This document shows positions 50,448 to 58,544 of a DNA stretch of 58,932 nucleotides, one piece after another (within the stretch, counting starts at the first letter, position 1; the number at the start of each line of letters is the position of its first letter). Position numbers and translations under genes: made by a program. The notes under the pieces are model-generated. The model saw only the letters and a program-made list of their open reading frames with translations. It ran no database searches and was not told the origin of the DNA. Source of the stretch: an uncultured Peptoniphilus sp. (GTDB taxonomy: Bacteria; Bacillota; Clostridia; Tissierellales; Peptoniphilaceae); the NCBI RefSeq assembly GCF_946998875.1, contig NZ_CAMQAY010000007.1, positions 1 to 58,932 of the forward strand, given 5' to 3'.

Positions 50448-52221
50448 TTTTCTCACCTGAAATTCTATAGGATTTAATCTTTAATTGGATGGAGACATTT
50501 CCATTAAATTTATTAAGCTCCAAATTAAAAATTATATCTATAAAAATATTTGATGGCCTACCTTGAAGTAGTGCCATTACCTCTTCTCTTCCATAATATT
50601 CTGCAAGCTTATTTAAAAATATTTCAGAATCTTCAAATAAGGTTGCTGTGTAATTTAACTTATCTTGAGATAAAGTCATTTTTAAAAAGTTTTTATTTTT
50701 TCCCAAGATATTTAATGTATTTATTTTTAAATTTTTAGCACCAAATTTGGGAGCAGAATTTCCATTGCCAAAGGGCGCAAGATTTTCAAGTTCCTTAACT
50801 AAATTCATGCTAATATACTTTAGTTCTAAATTTCCATCTATATAAATTTTTCTAATTAAATCTTCTTCTGTCAAATTTTCCTTTTCATCAACATCTTTAA
50901 TGAAATCCTTTAAATTTTCAAGAGAAAGTGAAAGCCCACAAGCCATTTTATGTCCGCCAAAGGCATCTAAATATATTTTTGACTTTGAAAATTCTTTAAA
51001 CATATTATATTCTTCAATGCTTCTTCCTGAGCCTTTAATTAAGTCTTTTGAATCGCTTAATACAACTGTTGGTCTGTAATATTTTTCCTTAATCTTTCCT
51101 GCAACTATGCCAAGAATAGATTCATTAAGTCCTTCTTCATAAATTATTAAAACCTTATGCTTTTCTAAAAGATTTTCACGATTAATTTTCTCATCTATGA
51201 TATTAAAGGCATCTTGTGTCAGCTTTTGCCTTTCATAGTTAAGCTCTCTTAGCTTTTTAGCTTTATCAAGAGCCTCATTATAATCTTTTTCTAGTAATAA
51301 TTCCAATGCGTACTTAGCTGATTCAAGCCTTCCACTGGAGTTTATTGTAGGCCCAATAATAAATCCTAAATGATATACATCTATTTCAGCTTTTTTGATG
51401 TCAGATGCTTCAAAAAGTGCATTAAGTCCAAGGTGCTTTGTCTCTCTTAAATATTTTAAACCTTGTGAGACTATAATTCTATTTTCATTTTTAAGTGGCA
51501 TTACATCACAAACTGTGGCAATGGCTGCAAAGGGCAAAAAGTTTTCGTAGAACTCATCTTTATCCACGCCCTTAATTAAAAATAAATATTCAATCAATTT
51601 GAAAGCAACTACTGCACCACAAATTTCTTCAAAGGGATAAGAGCAGGAACTTTGTTTTGGGTCAATAACAGCATTTGCATGAGGTATTAATTCCATTTCT
51701 TTGTCATTTTGGGTTATCTTAGGCACCTCGTGGTGGTCAGTTATAATAATATCTATTCCCTTAGATTTTGCATATAGGACAGCATCTCTTGCAGCAATTC
51801 CGTTGTCGCAAGTAATAATTAGATTTACTCCATCATCTTTTGCCCTAGCAATTAAATTATTATTTATTCCATAGCCATCTTCTACCCTATGAGGAATGTC
51901 GTAGGATACGTTAGCTCCAATTCTTAGAAGACCAGAATACAAAATATAAGTAGAAGTTACTCCGTCGACATCATAGTCCCCTATAATTCTAATTTTATTT
52001 TTCTTAGCCAGATGACTTAAAATTAAATTTGAAGCCTTTACCATGTCCTTCAAAAGTATTGGTGAATTTAAATTTGAAAGCTCAGGTTTCAAAAAACTTT
52101 TTATTTCCTCTTCGCTATTAACTTCTCTATTAAGTAAAATTTTATATATAACATTATTAATGCCCAGTTTTTTGTATTCAATTCCTGGGTCACTCTTATT
52201 TTTAATAAACCATCTTTCCAT
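50434..52221 (-). CDS. recJ: single-stranded-DNA exonuclease RecJ
   Basis: 5'-3' exonuclease of the DHH family used in recombination and repair. The 595-residue protein has RIIGDYDVDGVTSTYIL, ITCDNGIAA, IITDHHEVP (DHH) and the DHHA1 segment FGGHKMACGLSLS, and a C-terminal OB fold. It matches the shorter E. coli-like form rather than the longer Bacillus form. It heads the recJ-relA-dtd-MBL-hemZ-murE-like run and has its own promoter. Confidence 0.94.
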   Translation of the reverse strand: MERWFIKNKSDPGIEYKKLGINNVIYKILLNREVNSEEEIKSFLKPELSNLNSPILLKDMVKASNLILSHLAKKNKIRIIGDYDVDGVTSTYILYSGLLRIGANVSYDIPHRVEDGYGINNNLIARAKDDGVNLIITCDNGIAARDAVLYAKSKGIDIIITDHHEVPKITQNDKEMELIPHANAVIDPKQSSCSYPFEEICGAVVAFKLIEYLFLIKGVDKDEFYENFLPFAAIATVCDVMPLKNENRIIVSQGLKYLRETKHLGLNALFEASDIKKAEIDVYHLGFIIGPTINSSGRLESAKYALELLLEKDYNEALDKAKKLRELNYERQKLTQDAFNIIDEKINRENLLEKHKVLIIYEEGLNESILGIVAGKIKEKYYRPTVVLSDSKDLIKGSGRSIEEYNMFKEFSKSKIYLDAFGGHKMACGLSLSLENLKDFIKDVDEKENLTEEDLIRKIYIDGNLELKYISMNLVKELENLAPFGNGNSAPKFGAKNLKINTLNILGKNKNFLKMTLSQDKLNYTATLFEDSEIFLNKLAEYYGREEVMALLQGRPSNIFIDIIFNLELNKFNGNVSIQLKIKSYRISGEKNVNR

Positions 52222-52246
52222 TTAATCACCACTTCATATAAAGTTT

Positions 52247-52275
52247 ATTATATCAAAAATTGTCATTAAGGTAAA
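52247..52275 (-). promoter_or_regulatory. promoter of the recJ-relA operon
   Basis: On the minus strand an extended -10 (TGA before TATAAT, 52247-52252) with a -35 TTTACC (52270-52275) 17 bases away, between the scfB terminator and recJ. Confidence 0.65.
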
Positions 52276-52300
52276 ACTATTATGTATTTATAAAATATAC

Positions 52301-52323
52301 AAAAAAAGAACCCCGAAGGGTTC
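52301..52323 (-). terminator. terminator after scfB
   Basis: GAACCC, CTTCGG-type tight loop and GGGTTC on the minus strand (52308-52323), then seven T. It ends the yajC-scfA-scfB unit. Confidence 0.88.
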
Positions 52324-52336
52324 ATAAACTTTAAAA

Positions 52337-53689
52337 TTATTCTTCATTTGCAAGAACTGAAATAGCGCATTCAATTCTTTTCTTTTCCATGGCACAGCCA
52401 ACTTTGTAAGGTTTATTGATGTCCTTATTGCTGTAATAGGCATTGGCATGACATCCACCTGAGCAATAGTATCTTGCCCAGCAGGATGGACAATCTTCAT
52501 TAGTGTAGACATTGGAATTTTTAAATTTGTCTCTAAGAGTAGTGTTTAAAATTCCATCATCAACATTTCCAAGTAAAAATTCTTCTTCGCCAACAAATTG
52601 GTGACAAGGATAAATTTCCCCTTGTGGAGTGATAGCTACATATTCAGAGCCTGCACCACAGCCCACAGTTCTCTTAACTATGCAAGGTCCTTGTGACAAG
52701 TCGATTATAAAGTGGAAGAAAGAAAAGTCCTTGTCCTTTTTTCTAATTTCGATGTAGTCTTTACTCATCTTTTCGTATTCACTTAAAATTTTATCTAAAT
52801 GTTCTTCTCTAATGGCATAAGGCTCTCTTTCATCAGTTACAACTGGTTCAATAGAAGTCTTTTTAAATCCATGAGAATAGAAATCCTTTAAGTCTTCAGA
52901 GAAATCTAAATTTTCATTTGTAAAAGTTCCTCTAATAAAGTAATCCTTGTCTCCTCTTTTGTCGATAAGTTCCTTAAATTTTGGAACTATTACATCATAG
53001 GATCCCTTGCCATTTATTGTTGGGCGCATCTCATTGTTGATTTCTTTTCTTCCATCAATTGAAAGAACAACATTGTCCATGTTTTCGTTGATAAAATCTT
53101 CAATTTCTTTATTTAAAAGCATTCCATTTGTTGTAATTGTAAATCTAAAGTGCTTATCATATTTCTTTTCTTCTTCTCTTCCATAGGCAACGAGTTTCTT
53201 TACAAGGTCAAAATTCATTAGAGGCTCGCCACCAAAGAAGTCAACTTCAAGATTTTTTCTATTGCCAGAATTTTTTAAAATAAAGTCTAAGGCTTTCTTT
53301 CCAGTTTCAAAGGACATTAAACTTCTGTCGCCCTTGAAGTCTCCTTGAGAAGCAAAACAATACTTACATCTCAAATTACAATCGTGAGCTACATGAAGGC
53401 AAAGAGCTTTAACAACATTTTCTGGATTATACTTTGGAAGTTTAAAATGTTCATCTTCAGAAAATAATAAACCTTCCTTAGTTAAATAGTCTATTTCCTC
53501 ATAAGCTTCAATAGCATCTTCTTTATTATAAAGTTTTGAAAATTTATCTATAATTTCTTCCTTTGATAATTTTTCATAAAAATCAATCATTTCATAAACA
53601 ATTTTTTCAACAACATGAACTGATCCGCTGGCAATATCAAGGACAATGTATCTGTTGTTTAAATAAAATTTGTGAATTCTTTCTACCAT
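52337..53689 (-). CDS. scfB: ScfB, radical SAM/SPASM maturase of the SCIFF peptide
   Basis: A 450-residue thioether-forming maturase. An N-terminal peptide-binding (RRE-like) region (residues 1-85) is followed by the radical SAM motif C104-x3-C108-x2-C111 in AHDCNLRCKYCFASQGDF, VDFFGGEPLMN, and the C-terminal SPASM/auxiliary-cluster cysteines (VGCGAGSEYVAITPQGEIYP then CHQ, and DCPSCWARYYCSGGCHAN). In Clostridia this enzyme links Cys to Thr in the six-cysteine peptide ScfA, encoded just upstream. A terminator hairpin lies between the two genes, so the enzyme should be made at a lower level. secD-secF, usual downstream, are absent. Confidence 0.94.
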   Translation of the reverse strand: MVERIHKFYLNNRYIVLDIASGSVHVVEKIVYEMIDFYEKLSKEEIIDKFSKLYNKEDAIEAYEEIDYLTKEGLLFSEDEHFKLPKYNPENVVKALCLHVAHDCNLRCKYCFASQGDFKGDRSLMSFETGKKALDFILKNSGNRKNLEVDFFGGEPLMNFDLVKKLVAYGREEEKKYDKHFRFTITTNGMLLNKEIEDFINENMDNVVLSIDGRKEINNEMRPTINGKGSYDVIVPKFKELIDKRGDKDYFIRGTFTNENLDFSEDLKDFYSHGFKKTSIEPVVTDEREPYAIREEHLDKILSEYEKMSKDYIEIRKKDKDFSFFHFIIDLSQGPCIVKRTVGCGAGSEYVAITPQGEIYPCHQFVGEEEFLLGNVDDGILNTTLRDKFKNSNVYTNEDCPSCWARYYCSGGCHANAYYSNKDINKPYKVGCAMEKKRIECAISVLANEE

Positions 53690-53709
53690 CTTTACTCCTT
53701 TACATCCCT

Positions 53710-53741
53710 TAACAAAAATAAAAGCAAGGTTTCCCTTGCCT
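53710..53741 (-). terminator. terminator between scfA and scfB
   Basis: On the minus strand GCAAGG, a GAAA loop and CCTTGC (53724-53739) form a six-pair stem followed by TTTTATTTTT. It begins at the scfA stop codon and ends about 20 bases before scfB, leaving no room for a promoter; scfB therefore depends on read-through. Confidence 0.8.
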
Positions 53742-53887
53742 TAGTTTTCAGAATTTTCGCATTTTTGATTTCCAACTGTGCAGCTAGTCTTGCAAGCTGA
53801 TTGACAAGATGTTTGGCATTCACCACATCCGCCTTTTTCATAAGTTTTCTTTAGGTTTTTCTTTGTAAGTGTCTTAATGTGTTTCAT
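53741..53887 (-). CDS. scfA: ScfA, six-cysteine SCIFF ribosomal peptide precursor
   Basis: A 48-residue peptide. It starts MKHIKTLTKKNLKKTYEKGG and then has six cysteines at 21, 24, 28, 32, 36 and 43 (CGECQTSCQSACKTSCTVGN), the pattern that names SCIFF (six cysteines in forty-five residues). In studied members a thioether joins Cys32 and Thr37; both residues are present at these positions. The ATG follows TAGGAG. It sits between yajC and scfB, the conserved context across Clostridia. The function of the mature product is unknown; its near-universal conservation suggests a housekeeping role, not a toxin. Confidence 0.95.
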   Translation of the reverse strand: MKHIKTLTKKNLKKTYEKGGCGECQTSCQSACKTSCTVGNQKCENSEN

Positions 53888-53896
53888 AGTATTCTC

Positions 53897-54196
53897 CTAT
53901 TCTTCTTCTGTTTCTTTAAGTTCAGTATTCTTTTTATAAGTACCGTTAATTCCCCACTTCATGATTTCAATTTTTGAATTGTCAGATGAAGTTTCAATAA
54001 CTAAGTAATCTTCCTTTACAAGGACAATTTTTCCAATTATCCCGCCGATTGTTATTATTTTATCGCCCACTTTTAAGTTTTCGCGCATTTCATTTACTTC
54101 ATTTGCTTTTTTCTTTTGTGGTCTTATTATTAAAAAATAAAAAACAACAAACATCAATATTAAAGGAACAAAATTTATTAGTGCATTTTTATCCAT
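53897..54196 (-). CDS. yajC: preprotein translocase subunit YajC
   Basis: A 99-residue single-span protein associated with SecDF. The membrane helix (INFVPLILMFVVFYFLIIRP) is followed by QKKKANEVNEMRENLKVGDK, IITIGGIIGKI and an acidic tail, as in the family. It has its own promoter and heads the yajC-scfA-scfB unit. The partner genes secD and secF are not in the window. Confidence 0.93.
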   Translation of the reverse strand: MDKNALINFVPLILMFVVFYFLIIRPQKKKANEVNEMRENLKVGDKIITIGGIIGKIVLVKEDYLVIETSSDNSKIEIMKWGINGTYKKNTELKETEEE

Positions 54197-54231
54197 TATT
54201 AACCCCTTTCTTCTAAATTATTAATAATTAT

Positions 54232-54260
54232 ATTATACATTTAATCCCATAACTTAACAA
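54232..54260 (-). promoter_or_regulatory. promoter of yajC-scfA-scfB
   Basis: On the minus strand TTGTTA (54255-54260) and consensus TATAAT (54232-54237) are 17 bases apart, in the 68-base gap after tgt. Confidence 0.75.
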
Positions 54261-54264
54261 GAAA

Positions 54265-55377
54265 TTATTTGTATCCATATTTTTTGTAAAAATCATTTTT
54301 ATATTCTAAGAAATAATCGCCCTTAATGGATTCTCTTATGTTTTTCATCATATCTAATAAAAAATATAAATTGTGAATAGTTGCAAGTCTCATTCCAAGG
54401 ATTTCATCAACATTAAATAAGTGTCTAATATAGGCCTTAGAAAAATTTCTACAAGTGTAGCAATGGCAGTCTTCATCAAGTGATGAAAAGTCATCTTTAT
54501 ATACTGCATTCTTAATGGCAATTCTTCCCTTGTGAGTTAAGACAGTTCCATTTCTCGCAATTCTAGTTGGAAGAACGCAATCAGCCATGTCAACGCCTCT
54601 TTCAACAGCTTCAAATAAATAGTCAGGACTACCAACTCCCATTAAATATCTCGGTTTATTTTCTGGCATAAAGTCTGTTGTATAATCCAAAATATCATTC
54701 ATTAAATCAATTGGCTCGCCAACTGACAGACCTCCAATAGAATAACCCTTAAAGTCCATATCAACCATTTCTTTAGCTGAAATTTCTCTTAAATCTTTAT
54801 ACATTCCACCTTGAATTATTCCAAAAAGTGTTTGATTATCTATATTTTTGTGATGATCTTTACATCTTTCTGCCCATCTAAGAGTTCTTCTCATAGAATT
54901 ATCAATATATTCATGACTTGCAGGATAAGGTGCACATTCATCAAAAGCCATAATTATATCTGAGCCCAAAACATTTTGAATATCAATAGATTTTTCTGGT
55001 GATATAAACATTTTGCTGCCATCTATGTGGCTTCTAAAATGAACTCCTTCTTCAGTTATTTTTCTATTATCTGATAGGGAAAAAACTTGAAAGCCGCCTG
55101 AATCTGTAAGAATTGGCTTGTCCCAATTCATAAACTTGTGAAGTCCGCCAGCCTTTTCTATGATATCAGTTCCTGGTCTTAAAAATAAATGATAAGTATT
55201 TGAAAGAATAATTTGTGAGCCTATTTTTTTTAGCTCATCAGGAGTCATAGTCTTAACTGTTGCCCTTGTGCCAACTGGCATAAATATTGGTGTCTCTATT
55301 TCTCCATGATTAGTTGTGATTTTGCCAAGTCTAGCCTTTGAATCCTTAGCAGTTTTTAATAGTTCAAATTTAAACAT
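54265..55377 (-). CDS. tgt: tRNA-guanine transglycosylase
   Basis: Exchanges guanine 34 of GUN-anticodon tRNAs for preQ1. The 370-residue protein has the nucleophile region FDECAPYPASHEY, TDSGGFQVFSL, GGLSVGEP, and the zinc site CHCYTCRNFSKAYIRHLF. It follows queA, which acts next in the queuosine pathway, by five bases. Confidence 0.96.
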   Translation of the reverse strand: MFKFELLKTAKDSKARLGKITTNHGEIETPIFMPVGTRATVKTMTPDELKKIGSQIILSNTYHLFLRPGTDIIEKAGGLHKFMNWDKPILTDSGGFQVFSLSDNRKITEEGVHFRSHIDGSKMFISPEKSIDIQNVLGSDIIMAFDECAPYPASHEYIDNSMRRTLRWAERCKDHHKNIDNQTLFGIIQGGMYKDLREISAKEMVDMDFKGYSIGGLSVGEPIDLMNDILDYTTDFMPENKPRYLMGVGSPDYLFEAVERGVDMADCVLPTRIARNGTVLTHKGRIAIKNAVYKDDFSSLDEDCHCYTCRNFSKAYIRHLFNVDEILGMRLATIHNLYFLLDMMKNIRESIKGDYFLEYKNDFYKKYGYK

Positions 55378-55382
55378 AAAAC

Positions 55383-56402
55383 CTACCTTATAAACATTGC
55401 ATCGCCAAAGCTGAAGAATCTGTATCTTTCTTTTACAGCTTCCTTGTATGCCTTTAAAATAATTTCTCTTGTGGAAAGTGAAGACACTAGCATTAAAAGT
55501 GTTGATTCTGGCAAGTGAAAATTAGTTATAAGAGCATCTATGCACTTAAACTTGTAGGGTGGATAAATAAATATATTTGTAAATCCACTTTTTTCACACA
55601 CTCTTCCACTTTCATTTGCAATGGATTCAACAGTTCTTACACTTGTAGTTCCAACAGCAATTACTCTACTTCTTCTATCCTTTGCAGCATTAATTTTATC
55701 TGCAACTTCCTTAGTCATGATGTAAAATTCAGAGTGCATTTCATGTTCATCAATATTTTCAACTTTAACTGGTCTAAAAGTTCCAATACCAACATGAAGT
55801 GTGATGTAACAAATTTCTACGCCCTTGTCCTTTACTTTTTGAAGAAGTTCCTTAGTAAAGTGAAGACCTGCTGTTGGCGCAGCAGCTGAACCTTCTTCTC
55901 TAGCATATACAGTTTGGTATCTATTTTTATCTTCTAACTTTTCTGTAATATATGGTGGAAGTGGCATTTCACCAAGTTCATCTAAGATTTCTTCAAAAAT
56001 TCCTTCATAATCAAATTTTAGAAATCTGGATCCATCTTCTGAAATATCAACAACTTCAGCTGATAATTTGTCGCTGAAAATTATTTTAGTCCCTATTTGT
56101 GCTTTTTTTCCTGGCTTAGATAAACATTCCCAGGTGTCGCCCTTGTGATTTAAAAGAAGAAATTCAATTTTTTCTTCTTTTCCTTCCCTATGTCCAAAAA
56201 TTCGTGCAGGCATTACCTTGGTATCATTTAATACAAGTACATCCCCTTCTTTGAGATAGTCTACAATATCATAAAAATGTTTATGCTCCATTTCTCCAGT
56301 CTTTTTGTCTAGTACAAGAAGTCTTGAGTGGTCTCTTTTTTCTGTTGGATGTTGTGCTATTAATTCCTTAGGTAAGTCGTAATAAAAATCTTTTGTTTTC
56401 AT
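55383..56402 (-). CDS. queA: S-adenosylmethionine:tRNA ribosyltransferase-isomerase
   Basis: Transfers and rearranges the ribosyl part of SAM onto preQ1-tRNA to give epoxyqueuosine. The 339 residues begin YYDLPKELIAQHPTEKRDHS and include LVLNDTKVMPARIFGH, GSAAAPTAGLHFT, TLHVGIGTFRPV, and the end FSFGDAMFI. It is transcribed with tgt. The rest of the queuosine pathway (queC-F, queG/H) is not in the window. Confidence 0.96.
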   Translation of the reverse strand: MKTKDFYYDLPKELIAQHPTEKRDHSRLLVLDKKTGEMEHKHFYDIVDYLKEGDVLVLNDTKVMPARIFGHREGKEEKIEFLLLNHKGDTWECLSKPGKKAQIGTKIIFSDKLSAEVVDISEDGSRFLKFDYEGIFEEILDELGEMPLPPYITEKLEDKNRYQTVYAREEGSAAAPTAGLHFTKELLQKVKDKGVEICYITLHVGIGTFRPVKVENIDEHEMHSEFYIMTKEVADKINAAKDRRSRVIAVGTTSVRTVESIANESGRVCEKSGFTNIFIYPPYKFKCIDALITNFHLPESTLLMLVSSLSTREIILKAYKEAVKERYRFFSFGDAMFIR

Positions 56403-56415
56403 TTTTGCCTTTCTG

Positions 56416-57537
56416 TTATTTTATTTTTTCGATATTTGTGCCTGGGAAATAAAATCCAATTATATCCTTATAATTATTTCCTTTTTTTGCCATTTCAACA
56501 GCACCATATTGGCTCATGCCAACGCCATGTCCATAGCCCTTTCCTTTTATAGTTACTTTATTATCTTCACACTCAATATCAAATAGTGTTGATTTAATTA
56601 TTGTATTTCCAATTTTTTTTCTAAAGTCTTTGGCTTTTAAAGTAACATCACCCTTAGAAGTATTAAAGTTAATATTATTTACTCTTTTTGAAGAATTCAA
56701 TGTGTCTATATTTACACCAATAATATCACTTATATTTAATTTCTTTAAGTCACTGTCCTTTAAAGTATAATTCCATGGGTGAGTTGAATAAGGATCTTCC
56801 TTTGAAATTAAGTATGGAACATCATTTCCTCCCCAAGCTTCTGATGAAGAAACAGTATATCCGCCTGAAGAAGCGCAGAAAATTGTCTCAGCAATTTTCC
56901 CATCATACTTAATAACTTCTCCTAAAGTAGTTTCTACAGCTTTATCAGTAGATTTTTCTTCTACATCTTTTCCATAATAAACTTGAGAATTTGTTGTGTC
57001 ATCAAGGTTGTAACCCTTTTTTATATATTTGTTGAAATTATTTATGGCAAAGGACCTAGAACAAAGAGCTTGTGCCTTTAAAGATTCCATTGGAAATTCT
57101 GGACTCATTTCCTTAGGTAAAACACCTCTTAAATAATCGTCTAATTGAACATTATTTATTATGTCTAATTTTCCATTATTAACTCTAAAGGAAATTGAGC
57201 CTCTATAATTTCTTTTTATTTTATCAACATAAATTGGAGAATCAGAGCTAATTAAAAAAGCACCATCTTGTGGGAAATTTGCAAGTTTAAAATTCTTACC
57301 TTTTACATTGATATTTTTCCCGTCAAACATTACTTCTATTTCTTTGTTATTTGTACTATTTATAACTTCATTATCTGAAGTAATAATATTTAAATTGGTC
57401 TTTGATTTTAACTTTAAATTTTCCTTTGAATTTACAGATTTTCCAACTTTAATATCAATTCTGTCGTAACTTTCCTTTGCAAAAATGCTAGTTGGCAATA
57501 AGATTAAAAATATGGCTAACAATAAAATTTTTTTCAT
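56416..57537 (-). CDS. SpoIID/LytB domain protein, probable secreted lytic transglycosylase
   Basis: A 373-residue exported protein with signal peptide (MKKILLLAIFLILLPTSIFA) and a SpoIID/LytB domain: VLPKEMSPEFPMESLKAQAL with the catalytic Glu region, CASSGGYTVSSSEAWGG, and GYGHGVGMSQYGAVEMA near the end. SpoIID trims peptidoglycan during engulfment in spore formers, but family members also occur in non-sporulating bacteria. ATG 57537 follows AAGGGTGATTG; earlier in-frame starts lie inside ruvB. Located between ruvB and queA, as in several Clostridia. Confidence 0.88.
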   Translation of the reverse strand: MKKILLLAIFLILLPTSIFAKESYDRIDIKVGKSVNSKENLKLKSKTNLNIITSDNEVINSTNNKEIEVMFDGKNINVKGKNFKLANFPQDGAFLISSDSPIYVDKIKRNYRGSISFRVNNGKLDIINNVQLDDYLRGVLPKEMSPEFPMESLKAQALCSRSFAINNFNKYIKKGYNLDDTTNSQVYYGKDVEEKSTDKAVETTLGEVIKYDGKIAETIFCASSGGYTVSSSEAWGGNDVPYLISKEDPYSTHPWNYTLKDSDLKKLNISDIIGVNIDTLNSSKRVNNINFNTSKGDVTLKAKDFRKKIGNTIIKSTLFDIECEDNKVTIKGKGYGHGVGMSQYGAVEMAKKGNNYKDIIGFYFPGTNIEKIK

Positions 57538-57538
57538 T

Positions 57539-58540
57539 TCAATCACCCTTGTATTCGATTCCAAAATGGTCATAAGCTCTTTTGGTAGCAACTCTTCCTC
57601 TAGGCGTTCTCATAATAAAACCTATTTGCATTAAATAAGGTTCATATACATCTTCTACTGTTCCCTTGTCTTCCCCAATAGCAGCAGAAATGGCGTCAAT
57701 ACCAACAGGTCTACCATAAAACTTTTCAATCATAGTAAGAATTATTCTCCTGTCAATATTATCAAGTCCATATTTGTCGATTTCTAAGAGGTTTAAACCC
57801 TTAATTGCCACTTTTGTAGTTATTACGCCCTCTTCTTTAACTTCAGCGTAATCTCTTACTCTCTTTAAAAGTCTATTGGCAATTCTAGGAGTTCCACGAG
57901 ACCTCTTTGCAATTTCCATTGCTCCTTCTTCTTCTATTGGTATATTTAAAATCTTTGCAGATCTCATAATAATTTCCACTAAAGATTTTGTGTCATATAA
58001 ATCTAATTTTAACATCACACCAAATCTATCTCTAAGAGGTGATGTGAGCATTCCTGCCCTTGTAGTTGCACCTATTAATGTAAAGGGTGCAAGGTCAAGC
58101 CTAATGGATCTAGCAGAAGGACCCTTTCCTATAATTATGTCAAGGGCATGATCCTCCATGGCAGGATAAAGAATTTCCTCTACAGATTTATTTAGTCTGT
58201 GAATTTCATCTATAAATAGGACATCGTCATTATTTAAATTTGTAAGTATACTGGCAAGATCCCCTTGCTTTTCTATGGCTGGACCAGATGTAACTTTTAA
58301 GTTTACACCCATTTCATTGGCTATAATTCCAGCTAAAGTAGTTTTACCAAGACCAGGTGGTCCACTTAATAGTGTGTGATCAAGTGGTTCAGATCTATTT
58401 TTCGCAGCTTCAATAAAAATTTTTAAATTATCTACAACTTTTTCTTGACCTATATATTCACTTAACCACTTTGGTCTAAGGCTAATTTCTTTTGTATCGC
58501 CATCAATAAAGGCTGGCTCTACTAGTCTATTTTTATCCAT
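57539..58540 (-). CDS. ruvB: Holliday junction branch migration helicase RuvB
   Basis: Hexameric AAA+ motor that drives branch migration together with RuvA. The 333 residues show RPKWLSEYIGQEKVVDNL, Walker A GPPGLGKTTLAG, Walker B LFIDEIHRL, sensor GATTRAG and a C-terminal winged helix (MRTPRGRVATKRAYDHFG). It starts five bases after ruvA. Confidence 0.97.
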   Translation of the reverse strand: MDKNRLVEPAFIDGDTKEISLRPKWLSEYIGQEKVVDNLKIFIEAAKNRSEPLDHTLLSGPPGLGKTTLAGIIANEMGVNLKVTSGPAIEKQGDLASILTNLNNDDVLFIDEIHRLNKSVEEILYPAMEDHALDIIIGKGPSARSIRLDLAPFTLIGATTRAGMLTSPLRDRFGVMLKLDLYDTKSLVEIIMRSAKILNIPIEEEGAMEIAKRSRGTPRIANRLLKRVRDYAEVKEEGVITTKVAIKGLNLLEIDKYGLDNIDRRIILTMIEKFYGRPVGIDAISAAIGEDKGTVEDVYEPYLMQIGFIMRTPRGRVATKRAYDHFGIEYKGD

Positions 58541-58544
58541 TATA

